Shown here piece by piece: positions 9,952 through 20,005 of a stretch of 64,000 nt of DNA. The position numbers and the translations under genes are program-made. How positions within the stretch are numbered: the stretch's first letter is position 1; the number at the start of each line of letters is the position of its first letter. The notes under the pieces were generated by a model. That model ran no database searches. It had not been told where the DNA came from and worked only from the letters and a program-made list of their open reading frames with translations. Source of the stretch: Cyclobacteriaceae bacterium (lineage in GTDB: Bacteria; Bacteroidota; Bacteroidia; Cytophagales; Cyclobacteriaceae); NCBI GenBank assembly GCA_016787665.1, contig JAEUUC010000002.1, positions 62,001 to 126,000 of the forward strand, given 5' to 3'.

Positions 9952-12261
9952 ATGGCATCCCTACTCGCTTCTCCACAGATTAAAAAGAATCCGGATTTAT
10001 ACGTCTTCCTTCCGCTACTGTACACCGTTTGGTCGGACACGGTGCTGACACCCAGTGAAGTGGCCACGTTGGAGGGGTTGATTCGAAGCCAAACCTGGCT
10101 TTCGGATGAAGATCGCTCCTTACTTCTCTCGCAGATTGATCCCACCGCCCCACCCCCTCCCGATGATTTCATGCAGTGGCGGGAAGAAATTCGCAGAGTG
10201 GCCAGTGACCCACGGCCGAAGCAAAGTTTAGTCGACTTGGGCATTGCGCTGGCCGCTCTACATGATGACGGAACAATAAGTCCGCGATTGCTGGGAGCCA
10301 AAACTTCGCTTGAGAAAATTGAAGCCACCCTGGGGCTAATCAGCCACGAAGCCGTCTCCAGCTTTCACGATCGCAGGAGCACGATCACCGCACAACAAAG
10401 CACGACTCACAGTTTCGAACCCGTTAAGCTTACCGCCATATTGGATGGAAACCAGGCCGATCTGATCCGGAAGGTGAAGACGCTGCTGTGCGACCCCGAA
10501 TTCAGCTATGTCGATCCGGGTGACCTTGGTCGCTATCGCGCCCAGGTACTACGCTGGCTCAAACACCTGGCCGATCAGGGCTATGGCGCGTGGGCCTACC
10601 CGGTCAATTACGGTGGGCAAGCCGATATGGCGGGCTACTTCACCATCATGGAAACACTGAGCTATCACGACCTCAGCATGGTGGTGAAATTTGGTGTACA
10701 GTTTGGCCTTTGGGGGATGAGCGTTTACTTCCTGGGCACTGAAAAGCATCATCAAAAGTATTTAAAAGACATTGGCTCACTGGAACTTCCCGGTTGTTTT
10801 GCCATGACCGAGACGCATCACGGATCGAACGTGCGCGGCATCGAAACCACAGCCACCTACAATCACCACAATAAGACCTTTACCATCCATACCCCTCATA
10901 TTCATGCCCGCAAAGAGTATATCGGCAATGCTGCGCTTCACGGGCAAAAGGCCACCGTTTTTGCCAAACTAATTTTGGATGGAAAAGACTATGGTGTCAG
11001 CGCTTTTGTTGTACCCCTGCGTGACAAATCAGGCAAACTGCACCCCGGGGTAACCATCGAGGATTGCGGCCGGAAGATGGGACTCAATGGAGTTGATAAC
11101 GGATTGATTCATTTCAACCAGGTTGTGATTCCCAAAGACGACATGCTGGATCGGTACTCTTCGGTTAATGACGAAGGCCGGTTTGAAAGTCCCATCACCT
11201 CCGACAATCGCAGGTTCTTTACCATGCTCGGTACGCTGGTTGGCGGCCGGATCGGCATTCCCCGATCCGGGCTCTCGGCTGCCAAAACGGGGCTCACTAT
11301 CGCGATTCGGTATGGCGATCAACGCAAGCAATTTGGACCGGAGGGCGGAGCGGAAGTGCCCATTCTCAATTACCGCACCCACCAACGAAGATTGATGCCC
11401 CTGTTGGCCAATGCTTACGCTCTTCACTTTGGCCTTCAGTATCTCACCGATCGGTTTTTAAAAAGATCGGAAGAAGAAATGCAGGAGATTGAGGCCCTCG
11501 CTGCGGGACTAAAAGCCTGGGCCACTTGGAACACTACGGCTACTTTGCAGGAGTGCCGTGAAGCCTGTGGCGGCAAGGGATACTTATCGGAGAACAGGAT
11601 TGATGCCCTGAAGAACGACACCGACATCTACACCACCTTTGAAGGAGACAATACGGTACTGCTTCAACTGGTGGCGAAAAGCCGGCTTACCGAATTCAAA
11701 CAAGAGTTCAGCAACATGAACATGTTCACCATCGTGAACTACCTGGCAGGTCAGGCAAAAACCTCCATCACCGAGATGAACCCCATAGCCGTTCGAAATA
11801 CCGATGAGGAGCACCTGCTCGATCCTGAGTTTCAATTGAGTGCTTTCCGCTATCGCGAGCGTGATATCTTAACGTCTGCTGCCAAGCGCCTCAAGCGGCA
11901 TATTGATTCCGGAATGGATTCGTTTGATGCCTTCAACGTCTGCCAGCACCACCTGGTGATGGTGTCACAAGCCTATGTTGAACGAATCCTGCTGGAGGAA
12001 TTTAGGGCTCAGATTGAGCGGGTCTCCGATGCCGGATGCCGGGCTGTGCTGAAAAAACTATGTGACCTTTTTGCCCTTTCCCAGATCGATAAAAATAAAG
12101 GCTGGTACCTGGAGCAGGGCTATATGGAAGGCGTTAAGACCAAGGCCATCCGCAAACTCGTCAACCAGCTTTGCTGGGACATCCGGCAAGATGCCGTGCC
12201 ATTAGTGGATGCATTTGACATTCCCGACAAACTTTTGTCAGCTCCGATAGCTGTGCGCTAA
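9952..12261 (+). CDS. Acyl-CoA dehydrogenase / acyl-CoA oxidase-like flavoprotein
   Basis: 769 residues, much longer than typical acyl-CoA dehydrogenases (about 380) and close to peroxisomal acyl-CoA oxidases. The flavin-binding segment CFAMTETHHGSNVRG is clear. EACGGKGYLSENR is followed by TFEGDNTVLLQL, the acyl-CoA oxidase signature; the Glu of FEGDN (about residue 564) aligns with the oxidase catalytic base. It should catalyse the first step of fatty-acyl-CoA beta-oxidation, with FAD. Whether electrons go to oxygen or to an electron-transfer flavoprotein cannot be decided by reading. It is a single gene between divergent purT and a convergent TPR gene, with a shared terminator. Confidence 0.92.
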   Translation: MASLLASPQIKKNPDLYVFLPLLYTVWSDTVLTPSEVATLEGLIRSQTWLSDEDRSLLLSQIDPTAPPPPDDFMQWREEIRRVASDPRPKQSLVDLGIALAALHDDGTISPRLLGAKTSLEKIEATLGLISHEAVSSFHDRRSTITAQQSTTHSFEPVKLTAILDGNQADLIRKVKTLLCDPEFSYVDPGDLGRYRAQVLRWLKHLADQGYGAWAYPVNYGGQADMAGYFTIMETLSYHDLSMVVKFGVQFGLWGMSVYFLGTEKHHQKYLKDIGSLELPGCFAMTETHHGSNVRGIETTATYNHHNKTFTIHTPHIHARKEYIGNAALHGQKATVFAKLILDGKDYGVSAFVVPLRDKSGKLHPGVTIEDCGRKMGLNGVDNGLIHFNQVVIPKDDMLDRYSSVNDEGRFESPITSDNRRFFTMLGTLVGGRIGIPRSGLSAAKTGLTIAIRYGDQRKQFGPEGGAEVPILNYRTHQRRLMPLLANAYALHFGLQYLTDRFLKRSEEEMQEIEALAAGLKAWATWNTTATLQECREACGGKGYLSENRIDALKNDTDIYTTFEGDNTVLLQLVAKSRLTEFKQEFSNMNMFTIVNYLAGQAKTSITEMNPIAVRNTDEEHLLDPEFQLSAFRYRERDILTSAAKRLKRHIDSGMDSFDAFNVCQHHLVMVSQAYVERILLEEFRAQIERVSDAGCRAVLKKLCDLFALSQIDKNKGWYLEQGYMEGVKTKAIRKLVNQLCWDIRQDAVPLVDAFDIPDKLLSAPIAVR

Positions 12262-12297
12262 ACAAAAAAAGCCCCGCGATGGCGGGGCTTTTTTGTT
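12262..12297. terminator. Bidirectional intrinsic terminator
   Basis: GCCCCGC (12271-12277), loop GATG, GCGGGGC (12282-12288), flanked by an A-run on the left and a T-run on the right. It can therefore stop both the plus-strand flavoprotein transcript and the minus-strand gyrA–TPR transcript. Confidence 0.9.
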
Positions 12298-12311
12298 AGA
12301 ACAACCAGAGG

Positions 12312-13565
12312 CTAGTCTACCTCAAGGCCCATTCCCTTCATTTTCTTTTTCAATGTTTCCATTTTGGGTCCATAGGATTCATCATAGGCATAAAGATCGC
12401 CATAGACGCTCAGCAAGCCGTACAGCACGTTCTCATCCGTGCCCTTCAACTCGTAACACTTCTCCCAGTACGGGAGAGACTCGCGCAGCTTATCACCTAT
12501 CTTACCAAAAAGATCCTTGCGCTTCTTGAGATCGGCATCGGTTGACCCCGTGATAGCTCCACGTTCTCTGCGCAACTCTCCAACCTCCTTATAACTAATG
12601 TCAGCGAGCATGGCGTATGAGTCAAAATCGTCTTTATCAATTTTGATTGCCTCGTTAAATGCTCTCTTAGCACATTCCATGTCTTTCATCTTATTGCAAA
12701 TGAACCCCAGATTGTAGTAGGCGGATCGATCAGCTCCACCCGATGCGATTTTCTTCTCAATTGATGCCCGAGCCTCCGGCAAGCGGCCCATGTCATACAG
12801 GATCGCAATTTCCGATTGCGAGAACTCGGCTTCATCTGGATACTTTTCCTTTGCTTTGCGGATAACCACGAGTGCTTCTTCGTTCTTCTTCTGCGTGCTA
12901 TACAGGGCAATCAATTGCTGGTAAGCTTCCTTCATGGTTCCACCGCCCTTCACATAAGACTCCAGAAAACCAATCGACTGCTCATACTCCTTCGCAGCAG
13001 GCCCGAAGTACGTTCCAGCAATGCGCATCTTGAAGGTATCGGCCGGAGTGAAATACATGGAGTACTTAATGTAAGTGAAAGCCTTTGTGTAGTCGCGGTC
13101 TTCTTCATAAAAGCGAAGGGATCGATTGAAGTAGCCGTTACCCAGTGCATCATTCACCTCGGAGATCGTGAACTCGCGCTCAAACCCGCCCACTGCAGCA
13201 TCTGGCAACTTAATGAAGCCTTTTGATTTACCCTGATCGATTTCTTTCGATTTCTCAAATGCAGCCTTTGACTCATCAAATGCATTAGCACTCAAGGCCT
13301 GAAACTTGGCATTCGTTGTTGTGTCCAACGCGGCATAAATCACGCCTTTCAGGTACCAGGCTTTGGCGGCATTCTTCGAGGGGCCGCCTTTCTTGGCATC
13401 CACCATGAACTCCTGGCTCGCCACAGAAACATCAATGATGGCCTTGGCTTCATCCAGCTTATTAGACTTCCAGGCACCTTCGGCCTTTGAGAGATTCGGC
13501 TTGATTTCCTTTTGAGCCATCGCCAGGCCCGGCACCAGGAACAACAGTGCAACTAACTTTTTCAT
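12312..13565 (-). CDS. Exported tetratricopeptide repeat protein
   Basis: 417 residues. Residues 1-17 form a signal peptide ending LAMAQ. Helical repeats follow with TPR-like spacing, for example AYYNLGFICNKMKDMECAKRAFNEAI and the preceding AKEKYPDEAEFSQSEIA region. The protein is probably periplasmic and acts as a scaffold for partners that cannot be named. It follows gyrA by 32 bp on the same strand and ends at the bidirectional terminator, so co-transcription with gyrA is likely. No enzymatic domain is seen. Confidence 0.85.
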   Translation of the reverse strand: MKKLVALLFLVPGLAMAQKEIKPNLSKAEGAWKSNKLDEAKAIIDVSVASQEFMVDAKKGGPSKNAAKAWYLKGVIYAALDTTTNAKFQALSANAFDESKAAFEKSKEIDQGKSKGFIKLPDAAVGGFEREFTISEVNDALGNGYFNRSLRFYEEDRDYTKAFTYIKYSMYFTPADTFKMRIAGTYFGPAAKEYEQSIGFLESYVKGGGTMKEAYQQLIALYSTQKKNEEALVVIRKAKEKYPDEAEFSQSEIAILYDMGRLPEARASIEKKIASGGADRSAYYNLGFICNKMKDMECAKRAFNEAIKIDKDDFDSYAMLADISYKEVGELRRERGAITGSTDADLKKRKDLFGKIGDKLRESLPYWEKCYELKGTDENVLYGLLSVYGDLYAYDESYGPKMETLKKKMKGMGLEVD

Positions 13566-13597
13566 TACGTCTGGTTAATTTTAATTTAGGTTTAGGT

Positions 13598-16096
13598 TCA
13601 GTTTCCGTTTGTTTGAGCTTCCGCAGAAGGGTCATCCATCTGCTGAATTTTTTCAACAGAACTAATGGTGTCATCTTCATTCAGTTTGATTAACCGAACG
13701 CCTTGCGTAGCGCGGCCCATCACCCGGAGTTCCTCCACGCGAATCCGGATACTGATACCCGACTTATTGATGATCATTAGTTCATCATTATCTACGACTT
13801 CTTTGATTGCAACAAGCTTGCCAGTTTTTTCAGTCACATTAATGGTTTTTACACCTTTTCCGCCTCTGCGGGTAATTCGGTAATCATCAATGGCCGACCG
13901 CTTGCCGTATCCCTTTTCACTCACCACCAACAGGTTGGCATCCTCCCGGGTTATGCAGACCATCCCAATGACCTTATCGTCCGCAGACTCCAGCGTAGCT
14001 CCACGCACACCCGATGCCGTGCGGCCCATCGGGCGCACATCCGACTCATGAAAGTGAACGGCTTTACCCTCGCTCTTGGCAATGATGATATGATTATTCC
14101 CATTGGTCAATGCAGCATCCAGCAGGCGGTCACCTTCATTGATGGTGATGGCGGCAATACCATTTGCCCGCGGACGCGAATAGGCCTCCAGTGAAGTCTT
14201 CTTGATCGTGCCTTTCTCCGTGCACAAAATCACATAATTATTATTGATGTAATGCTCGTCCTCCAGGCTCTTCAAATTGATCACCGCGCGAATCGTATCA
14301 CCGGGCTGTATGTTCAGCAGGTTCTGAATGGCCCTACCCTTGGATGTCTTTGAGCCCTCGGGAATCTCGTACACTTTTTTCCAGTACACCTGCCCGAACT
14401 CCGTAAAGATCAACAGGTAATTATGAGCCTGGGCGATAAACAAGTGCTCGGTGAAATCATCCTCTTTGGTTGTCACGGCTTTGGACCCAACTCCACCCCT
14501 GCCCTGCGTGCGATACTCAGACAAGGAGGTGCGTTTGATATACCCCTGATTGGAAATGGTGATTACCATCTCCTCGTTGGGAATCATGTCTTCCACCGTA
14601 ATATCTTCATCGCTATGAACCACCTCCGTTCTGCGGTCGTCTCCATAGCGCTCTTTCATTTCCGTAAGCTCGGCCTTGATGATGCCCATACGCTTGTCCT
14701 CGCTTCCCAGGATTGCATTCAATTCATCGATCAGCGCCATCACCTCCTTGTACTCATTTTGGATTTTCTCGCGCTCCATACCGGTCAACCGCTGGAGGCG
14801 TAACTCCAAAATAGCCTTCGCCTGGATCTCGCTCAGGCCAAATTGAGACATCAAACCATCACGGGCTGTGTCGGGGTCGCGCGAGTTCCGGATAAGTTGA
14901 ATAACCTCATCCAGGTGATCCAGTGCAATGAGGTAGCCTTGCAGAATATGGGCTCTGCGCTCGGCCTCAGCCAGCTCGAACTTGGTTCTGCGTATCACGA
15001 CCTCATGGCGATGGTCAACGAAATGCACAATCAGATCTTTCAGGTTGAGCGTTTGCGGGCGGCCTTTCACCAGCGCCACATTATTGACACCAAAAGACGA
15101 CTGTAACTGCGTTTGCTTAAAAAGATTGTTGAGGACGATGTTCGGAATGGCGTCTTTCTTCAGATCGTAAACCACCCGGTAGCCATCACGATCAGACTCG
15201 TCACGTAGATCCGAGATACCCTCGATCTTCTTTTCGTTGATCAGGGCGGCTGTCTTTTCGATCATCTGCGCCTTGTTGACCTGATAGGGTATCTCCGTAA
15301 CCACGATCTGGTCGCGTCCCGTTGCTGACGTTACAATTTCGGCACGTGCCCGCACGGTGATTTTGCCCCGCCCGGTGAGGTAAGCCTCCTGTACACCCGA
15401 TTGACCGTAAATGATACCACCCGTGGGGAAATCCGGGGCGGTCACATACTTCATCAACTCCGGGATAGTCAATTGCTTGTTATCGATGTAGGCAATGGTA
15501 GCATCCACCACCTCGCGCAGGTTGTGCGGTGCCATATTGGTGGCCATGCCCACCGCAATACCAGACGAGCCATTAACCAGCAGGTTGGGGATTTTCCCCG
15601 GCAGCACGGTAGGCTCCGTAAACTGGTCATCGTAGTTCGGTTGAAAATCCACCGTATCCTTGTTGATATCGGTGAGCATCTCCTCGGCAATGCGCCTTAA
15701 ACGTGCCTCGGTGTAGCGCATGGCTGCGGGCGGGTCACCATCTACCGAGCCAAAGTTACCCTGGCCATCTACCATGGGGTAGCGCAATGACCAATCCTGG
15801 GCCATCCGCACAAGGGTGTCGTAAATTGAGGCATCGCCATGGGGGTGATACTTACCCATTACATCCCCCACGATCCTAGCTGACTTTTTATAGGGCTTGT
15901 TGTAATTCACCCCCAACTCGAGCATGCCATACAACACCCTGCGGTGCACCGGTTTCAGCCCATCGCGGACATCCGGCAGCGCCCGGGAAATGATGACGGA
16001 CATCGAGTAATCGATGTACGCGCCTCGCATTTCGTCTTCAATATTGATCGGGATGATGCTTTGTCTTCCTGTTGGAAGTCCGCTTTCTTCTGCCAC
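13598..16096 (-). CDS. gyrA: DNA gyrase subunit A
   Basis: 832 residues. It cuts and rejoins DNA in the A2B2 gyrase that introduces negative supercoils. The winged-helix region has the catalytic Tyr128 in AAMRYTE. The quinolone-resistance-determining segment reads [12 protein letters not shown], so the position equivalent to E. coli Ser83 is Ala89, while Asp87 is kept as Asp93. Six-bladed C-terminal repeats follow, with the GyrA-box-like TRRGGKGVK that distinguishes gyrase from topoisomerase IV. The C-terminus is acidic. It lies upstream of the exported TPR gene and is preceded by 151 bp with nested inverted repeats. Confidence 0.98.
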   Translation of the reverse strand: MAEESGLPTGRQSIIPINIEDEMRGAYIDYSMSVIISRALPDVRDGLKPVHRRVLYGMLELGVNYNKPYKKSARIVGDVMGKYHPHGDASIYDTLVRMAQDWSLRYPMVDGQGNFGSVDGDPPAAMRYTEARLRRIAEEMLTDINKDTVDFQPNYDDQFTEPTVLPGKIPNLLVNGSSGIAVGMATNMAPHNLREVVDATIAYIDNKQLTIPELMKYVTAPDFPTGGIIYGQSGVQEAYLTGRGKITVRARAEIVTSATGRDQIVVTEIPYQVNKAQMIEKTAALINEKKIEGISDLRDESDRDGYRVVYDLKKDAIPNIVLNNLFKQTQLQSSFGVNNVALVKGRPQTLNLKDLIVHFVDHRHEVVIRRTKFELAEAERRAHILQGYLIALDHLDEVIQLIRNSRDPDTARDGLMSQFGLSEIQAKAILELRLQRLTGMEREKIQNEYKEVMALIDELNAILGSEDKRMGIIKAELTEMKERYGDDRRTEVVHSDEDITVEDMIPNEEMVITISNQGYIKRTSLSEYRTQGRGGVGSKAVTTKEDDFTEHLFIAQAHNYLLIFTEFGQVYWKKVYEIPEGSKTSKGRAIQNLLNIQPGDTIRAVINLKSLEDEHYINNNYVILCTEKGTIKKTSLEAYSRPRANGIAAITINEGDRLLDAALTNGNNHIIIAKSEGKAVHFHESDVRPMGRTASGVRGATLESADDKVIGMVCITREDANLLVVSEKGYGKRSAIDDYRITRRGGKGVKTINVTEKTGKLVAIKEVVDNDELMIINKSGISIRIRVEELRVMGRATQGVRLIKLNEDDTISSVEKIQQMDDPSAEAQTNGN

Positions 16097-16247
16097 GTTT
16101 CAGAGGTGTTAAAAAAGTTAAAAAATCGGGTATAAAAACCGGTTCGCAAGGTAGGTTTTTTACCTGCAAAAACCTTGAAAATGGACCGGTAAAAACAGGT
16201 TTTTTAGAGGCGCCAAGGGCGTTAAAAGTCAGTTCCTAAGAGGCGTC
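16097..16247 (-). promoter_or_regulatory. gyrA upstream region with nested inverted repeats
   Basis: Two ACCGGT copies (16138-16143 and 16185-16190) bracket AAGGT (16148-16152) and ACCTT (16172-16176), which bracket GGT–ACC around a T5 loop. The parts can pair as one long imperfect hairpin 42 to 94 bases before the gyrA ATG. A separate 6-bp stem (16236-16251) overlaps the stop codon of the next upstream gene. No strict TAnnTTTG box was found. Confidence 0.4.
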
Positions 16248-17267
16248 TTAGTAGGGGTTGATTTTCCGCTTGTTCTTCCCCTTGTACTTGATCAGGTTGG
16301 GATTGTTTTCCCCGTATCCCGGGTTTTGTTTTTTCCAAAACGGGTGCATCCGGCTTCGGTATTCGCGATTGCCATGAGCATGGTTAATTTGAGCCTGGCA
16401 GTTGCGGTGAAAACACCGGGGCAACTCGGGAATGCGATAGGTGACGCCAAAGTTCAGGTAGAATGCGTTCAGATTGTGTTTGAGGGATAACCCCGTTTCA
16501 GGCAGCGATAAGCCGTAGTTTTTCACTTCAAACGAGGGCCTCGCGAATACCCGAAAATATTCACTTAAGTCGCGCTCCACGGTGACACCCAGATTGAAGA
16601 ACAAACTCCGGTCGATCTGGGCTTTATCAAAGTTTTTGCCCGGATTATACCCGCCAAATTGCACGTCCGCGGTAAACAGGTAATCCTGAAAGCGGTAGAA
16701 CGAACCTCCTGCTAAAATGAAATACTTGCTCATCATGCCCGAGCGGTCGGCCAGCGTAAAACTGCCAATCTGGTCAGTAAAACTAATGGGCGAAAACGCG
16801 CCAACATTCATCAACTCTAGTGAATAGCCTGCACCTACGCGGAAACGTTTTAAAAACTCTACATGAAGCGTGGCCTTCAGCGGTATGTTAATGGCCCGGG
16901 CTCTAAAACCTAACGGTGGGTCGTCCGAGCTTACCAAAAAGGGCGATGGCGTCAACGGATCTGCGTTGGTTTGCGATTGAGTCACCCAGTTACTGTAGCG
17001 TGTGCCGGGCACAGCACCAGCCTGAAAAATTTGTGGAGGCAGGTCAGTGCCTTGATAGACGCCAAAACCGGGGAGTTCGTGGGCAAAGTAGGTGCGTCCG
17101 TATCCCAGGCTTAGGCCCCAGTTGATCCGGGAGAGAATTTTGCGAAACGGAGAAACACCCTGCCGATCAACATAAAACCGATCGAGGGGAATAGCATCCT
17201 GTTGGGCCATCGCGGCAAATGGCAAGACAAGAGCAAGAAGTGTGATATAGCTACGGATTACTCGCAA
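16248..17267 (-). CDS. Outer-membrane protein with basic Cys/His C-terminal tail
   Basis: 339 residues. A signal peptide ends AAMAQQ (about residue 22). The middle alternates aromatic and hydrophobic residues in short strands, as in a beta-barrel, up to about residue 278 (FYLNFGVTYRIPELP). The last 55 residues are different: a Cys/His cluster (C285, H287, C290, H296, H298) then a Lys/Asn-rich tail ending KGKNKRKINPY. The tail is unusual for a barrel and could bind metal or an envelope partner. A candidate -7 box precedes the gene. I do not recognise a named family. Confidence 0.75.
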   Translation of the reverse strand: MRVIRSYITLLALVLPFAAMAQQDAIPLDRFYVDRQGVSPFRKILSRINWGLSLGYGRTYFAHELPGFGVYQGTDLPPQIFQAGAVPGTRYSNWVTQSQTNADPLTPSPFLVSSDDPPLGFRARAINIPLKATLHVEFLKRFRVGAGYSLELMNVGAFSPISFTDQIGSFTLADRSGMMSKYFILAGGSFYRFQDYLFTADVQFGGYNPGKNFDKAQIDRSLFFNLGVTVERDLSEYFRVFARPSFEVKNYGLSLPETGLSLKHNLNAFYLNFGVTYRIPELPRCFHRNCQAQINHAHGNREYRSRMHPFWKKQNPGYGENNPNLIKYKGKNKRKINPY

Positions 17268-17284
17268 CGCAATCAGGTCAATTT

Positions 17285-17292
17285 CAAAAATA
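17285..17292 (-). promoter_or_regulatory. Candidate -7 element for the outer-membrane protein gene
   Basis: On the minus strand TATTTTTG matches TAnnTTTG and sits 18 bp before the ATG at 17267. No clear -33 TTTG is seen at the expected distance. Confidence 0.35.
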
Positions 17293-17313
17293 CAATAAAG
17301 GCCGCATGGAATG

Positions 17314-18711
17314 CTAATAATAGGCTGGAAACCGGCTTTCTAACGAACTAAACGTGTGGAAAAGTATTTGACCCGGCCGCCCTTCATACACGAATTGGTG
17401 AACCACTTCCCCCTGCATACCGTCCAACGTCAGCGACACGGTGTTTTTACCTTCACCGAGTGGTAAACGCGAGTAATAGATACTGTGCGGAAGGGTTTGC
17501 CAATTGCGCGTGTCGGCTCGTTCAGTAGCTGTGTTAATGGCACTCAGGATCGATCCCAGCATTTTGTCCTCTTTGCGAACCTGATACTCGGCTGCCTTTT
17601 TCAGTGCTACGCGAATCAGGGCCTTACTAAACTCCAGACCCATACGCTGCTCCAGGCCCTTAAAGGCTATCTTATTGACGTTCTCCAGCAACTGCAGGTG
17701 ATACACCTCCCCTTGGTGGTCAAGCGTAGCACCGCGAAAGAAGGTTGGTCGCTCCAGATAACGCGGAAAAGCAACGCGGAAAAACTCCAACGAGCTCAAT
17801 CCCTGCTTATCCTCATCACTATATCCGTCCAGGCTAAAAGGAAAGGTAAGGCCCAGTTCGGCATTGGTGATGTAAGCCATATTGTCTCTCCTCGTAATGA
17901 TGAAGGTAACGCCCCACTCCGTCTTGATGGGTGCGAGCCCATTGTGCCAGAAGAAAATCAATTCTCCATGAGCCGGTGGCGTGAACGAGTAATCGGGTAG
18001 ATTAAATTTCTCTTTATAAAAAGCAACCTCATCCTCAAACCCGTTGAGCGTTGCTGTGCGCAGCACATCCAATTTCAATTGTTCGGGCATGGATTGCTGG
18101 AAAAGCGGTTCGTAGTCCTGCTCATAAATCTCAACCGCCTGACGATACGCGATAAAGGCGTTGTTGTAGTCCCGATCGGTTTCGTAAAGAATGCCCATGA
18201 GCGTGTGCACGAAAGCATCGCGTTGGAATTTCTGGGGCGAACTGTACCGGTCCGCCAACTGTTGCGCCCGAATGTTCAGGCGCCTGCATTCGACCAGGGC
18301 TTCATCAGTCTTGCCCATCTTGGCGAAGTTGAGTGCCTTGTAGTACAGAACAAAAAGGTGTTCATGGTCCTCACCCCGGTATTGCGTTATCGTGGGGTTG
18401 GTGAGATAGGCCGCAGCCTCATTCAAATAGTTCTTCCGGTAATCCTCTCCAAAGAGATACGCTCGCTCAAGAAACTCATTACTTTCCTCATAACGCCCCA
18501 GCAACGAAAGCACCAGTCCCTTATTGACGAAATACAAAAACTCTTTTTTGCCTCGGGCTTCGTGTGATTGCCCCTGCAGGGTCAGGAGTGCCTTCTCCAG
18601 ATCACCGGTTTCAAATTGCTGGTTGAATGTCTGGTTAGACTGATAATACGTGGCGCAAGCTTCCAGCGATAGAATGACTGCAACACCGCACGTGACCTGG
18701 CGCCAGTTCAT
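17314..18711 (-). CDS. COG3014-type TPR lipoprotein
   Basis: 465 residues. The N-terminus ends in a lipobox (SLEAC, Cys19), so it should be lipid-anchored. Helical TPR-like repeats fill roughly residues 30-200 (for example YVNKGLVLSLLGRYEESNEFLERAYLFGED). A mostly beta C-terminal domain follows and ends HTFSSLESRFPAYY. The family (COG3014) is uncharacterised but is commonly encoded next to an LpoB-like lipoprotein, as here with a 6-bp gap. A role in cell-wall synthesis is inferred from that pairing only. Confidence 0.82.
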   Translation of the reverse strand: MNWRQVTCGVAVILSLEACATYYQSNQTFNQQFETGDLEKALLTLQGQSHEARGKKEFLYFVNKGLVLSLLGRYEESNEFLERAYLFGEDYRKNYLNEAAAYLTNPTITQYRGEDHEHLFVLYYKALNFAKMGKTDEALVECRRLNIRAQQLADRYSSPQKFQRDAFVHTLMGILYETDRDYNNAFIAYRQAVEIYEQDYEPLFQQSMPEQLKLDVLRTATLNGFEDEVAFYKEKFNLPDYSFTPPAHGELIFFWHNGLAPIKTEWGVTFIITRRDNMAYITNAELGLTFPFSLDGYSDEDKQGLSSLEFFRVAFPRYLERPTFFRGATLDHQGEVYHLQLLENVNKIAFKGLEQRMGLEFSKALIRVALKKAAEYQVRKEDKMLGSILSAINTATERADTRNWQTLPHSIYYSRLPLGEGKNTVSLTLDGMQGEVVHQFVYEGRPGQILFHTFSSLESRFPAYY

Positions 18712-18717
18712 GGTTAC

Positions 18718-19293
18718 CTAGTTGCGGATCTTTTTCTTGATCTCGTGCTGCCCGTACCACACGCGCTTGTTTGTTTCCATGTCGGTCAAAAACAACGTGG
18801 TCACATAGTTAACGACCCGGTCCTTTTGATAGACATCCGTCTCAGATGTCATTTCCCCAAACAGCATCAGGTCCGCGCCTGTTTCCTCGCCCCAGCGTTT
18901 CATGGTCTCGGGGCTGGCGAAGTCCTGTTGATTGGCTCGTTCTACTCTGAGCTTATCCCGAAAATCCCCGGATTCAATCAACTCGGCAATTCCGGAATTG
19001 AAAATGGCCAGCTCAAACTTCTTGATGTAGGCGTTGGCGTCAATGTGTTCACTTGTCCGGTTGCGCACCTGCCCCACAATGATGGCGGGCTTACGCCCTT
19101 TGGAGGTGGCATATTCTTTGAAACGTTCACTACCCAGCAAGTCAGCCACCATCCTGTCGGCCACCATCCGCGAGTCGCTGTCATTCCAGCGACCGCTCAG
19201 GTCCACTTGCGTTTGGGGATCAACACGGGCGACCGTACGTTGATTACACGCACCCGAAAGGGTGAGCAGGAGTAGGAAAAGATAGACGCGCAT
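18718..19293 (-). CDS. LpoB-like penicillin-binding-protein activator lipoprotein
   Basis: 191 residues with a lipobox (LSGAC, Cys16). The segment VDLSGRWNDSDSRMVADRMVADLLGS followed by GRKPAIIVGQVRNRTSEHID matches the start of the LpoB/COG3417 fold. The ending MSLF-type strands (FLTDMETNKRVWYGQHEIKK) also fit. In E. coli LpoB is an outer-membrane lipoprotein that activates PBP1B; function in Bacteroidota is inferred. It is first in a two-gene operon with the COG3014 lipoprotein. No PBP gene is in the window. Confidence 0.85.
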   Translation of the reverse strand: MRVYLFLLLLTLSGACNQRTVARVDPQTQVDLSGRWNDSDSRMVADRMVADLLGSERFKEYATSKGRKPAIIVGQVRNRTSEHIDANAYIKKFELAIFNSGIAELIESGDFRDKLRVERANQQDFASPETMKRWGEETGADLMLFGEMTSETDVYQKDRVVNYVTTLFLTDMETNKRVWYGQHEIKKKIRN

Positions 19294-19322
19294 AAGAATG
19301 ATTTAACAAATCTTCGGCCAGT

Positions 19323-19967
19323 TTATTGTTTCAAACGCGCGATGGTGTCAATTGGATTAGCTGAAGAGAAAACAAAATTTCCGGCCACCAGCACGTCCGC
19401 TCCGGCATCAATCAGGTCGCGGGCATTTTCCTGGTTCACCCCCCCGTCAATTTCGATGAGGGCATGGGCATGCCTATCCTGGATGAGTTTGCGGAGTTCC
19501 CGGGTTTTGGCAAACGTATGGGGAATGAATTTCTGGCCCCCGAAACCTGGATTAACGCTCATCAGGCAAACCAGGTCGATATCGGCTATTACATCAGCCA
19601 GCAGGTGAACGGGCGTGTGCGGGTTGATGGCCACCCCCGCTTTGGCTCCCAGGCTCTTAATTTGCTGAAGGGTGCGGTGTAAATGCGGGCAGGCTTCATA
19701 ATGTACAGAAATGATTTCAGCACCCGCCTTGCGAAAAGCCTCAACATACCGTTCCGGCTGAACAATCATAAGGTGAACATCCAACGGCTTTTTGGCGTGC
19801 CGGTTGATCGCCTCTGTTACGGGAACACCAAGCGAGATATTGGGCACAAAAACACCATCCATGACATCAATGTGAATCCAGTCAGCCTGGCTTTGATTGA
19901 TCATGGTCACCTCTTTTTCAAGATTGGCGAAATCGGCTGCTAAAATGGAGGGAGCAAGTAAAGCCAT
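19323..19967 (-). CDS. rpe: Ribulose-phosphate 3-epimerase
   Basis: 214 residues, the standard length. It interconverts ribulose 5-phosphate and xylulose 5-phosphate in the pentose phosphate pathway, on a TIM barrel in the cytoplasm. Metal and catalytic signatures are HIDVMDG, VHLMIVQP, MSVNPGFGGQKF and EIDGGVNQEN. It lies between the LpoB operon and the T9SS protease on the same strand with short gaps (29 and 38 bp), so it may share transcripts with them without functional link. Confidence 0.97.
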   Translation of the reverse strand: MALLAPSILAADFANLEKEVTMINQSQADWIHIDVMDGVFVPNISLGVPVTEAINRHAKKPLDVHLMIVQPERYVEAFRKAGAEIISVHYEACPHLHRTLQQIKSLGAKAGVAINPHTPVHLLADVIADIDLVCLMSVNPGFGGQKFIPHTFAKTRELRKLIQDRHAHALIEIDGGVNQENARDLIDAGADVLVAGNFVFSSANPIDTIARLKQ

Positions 19968-20005
19968 ATAAAATCAGACGGGAAAGTTACAAACAATGAC
20001 GCAAC

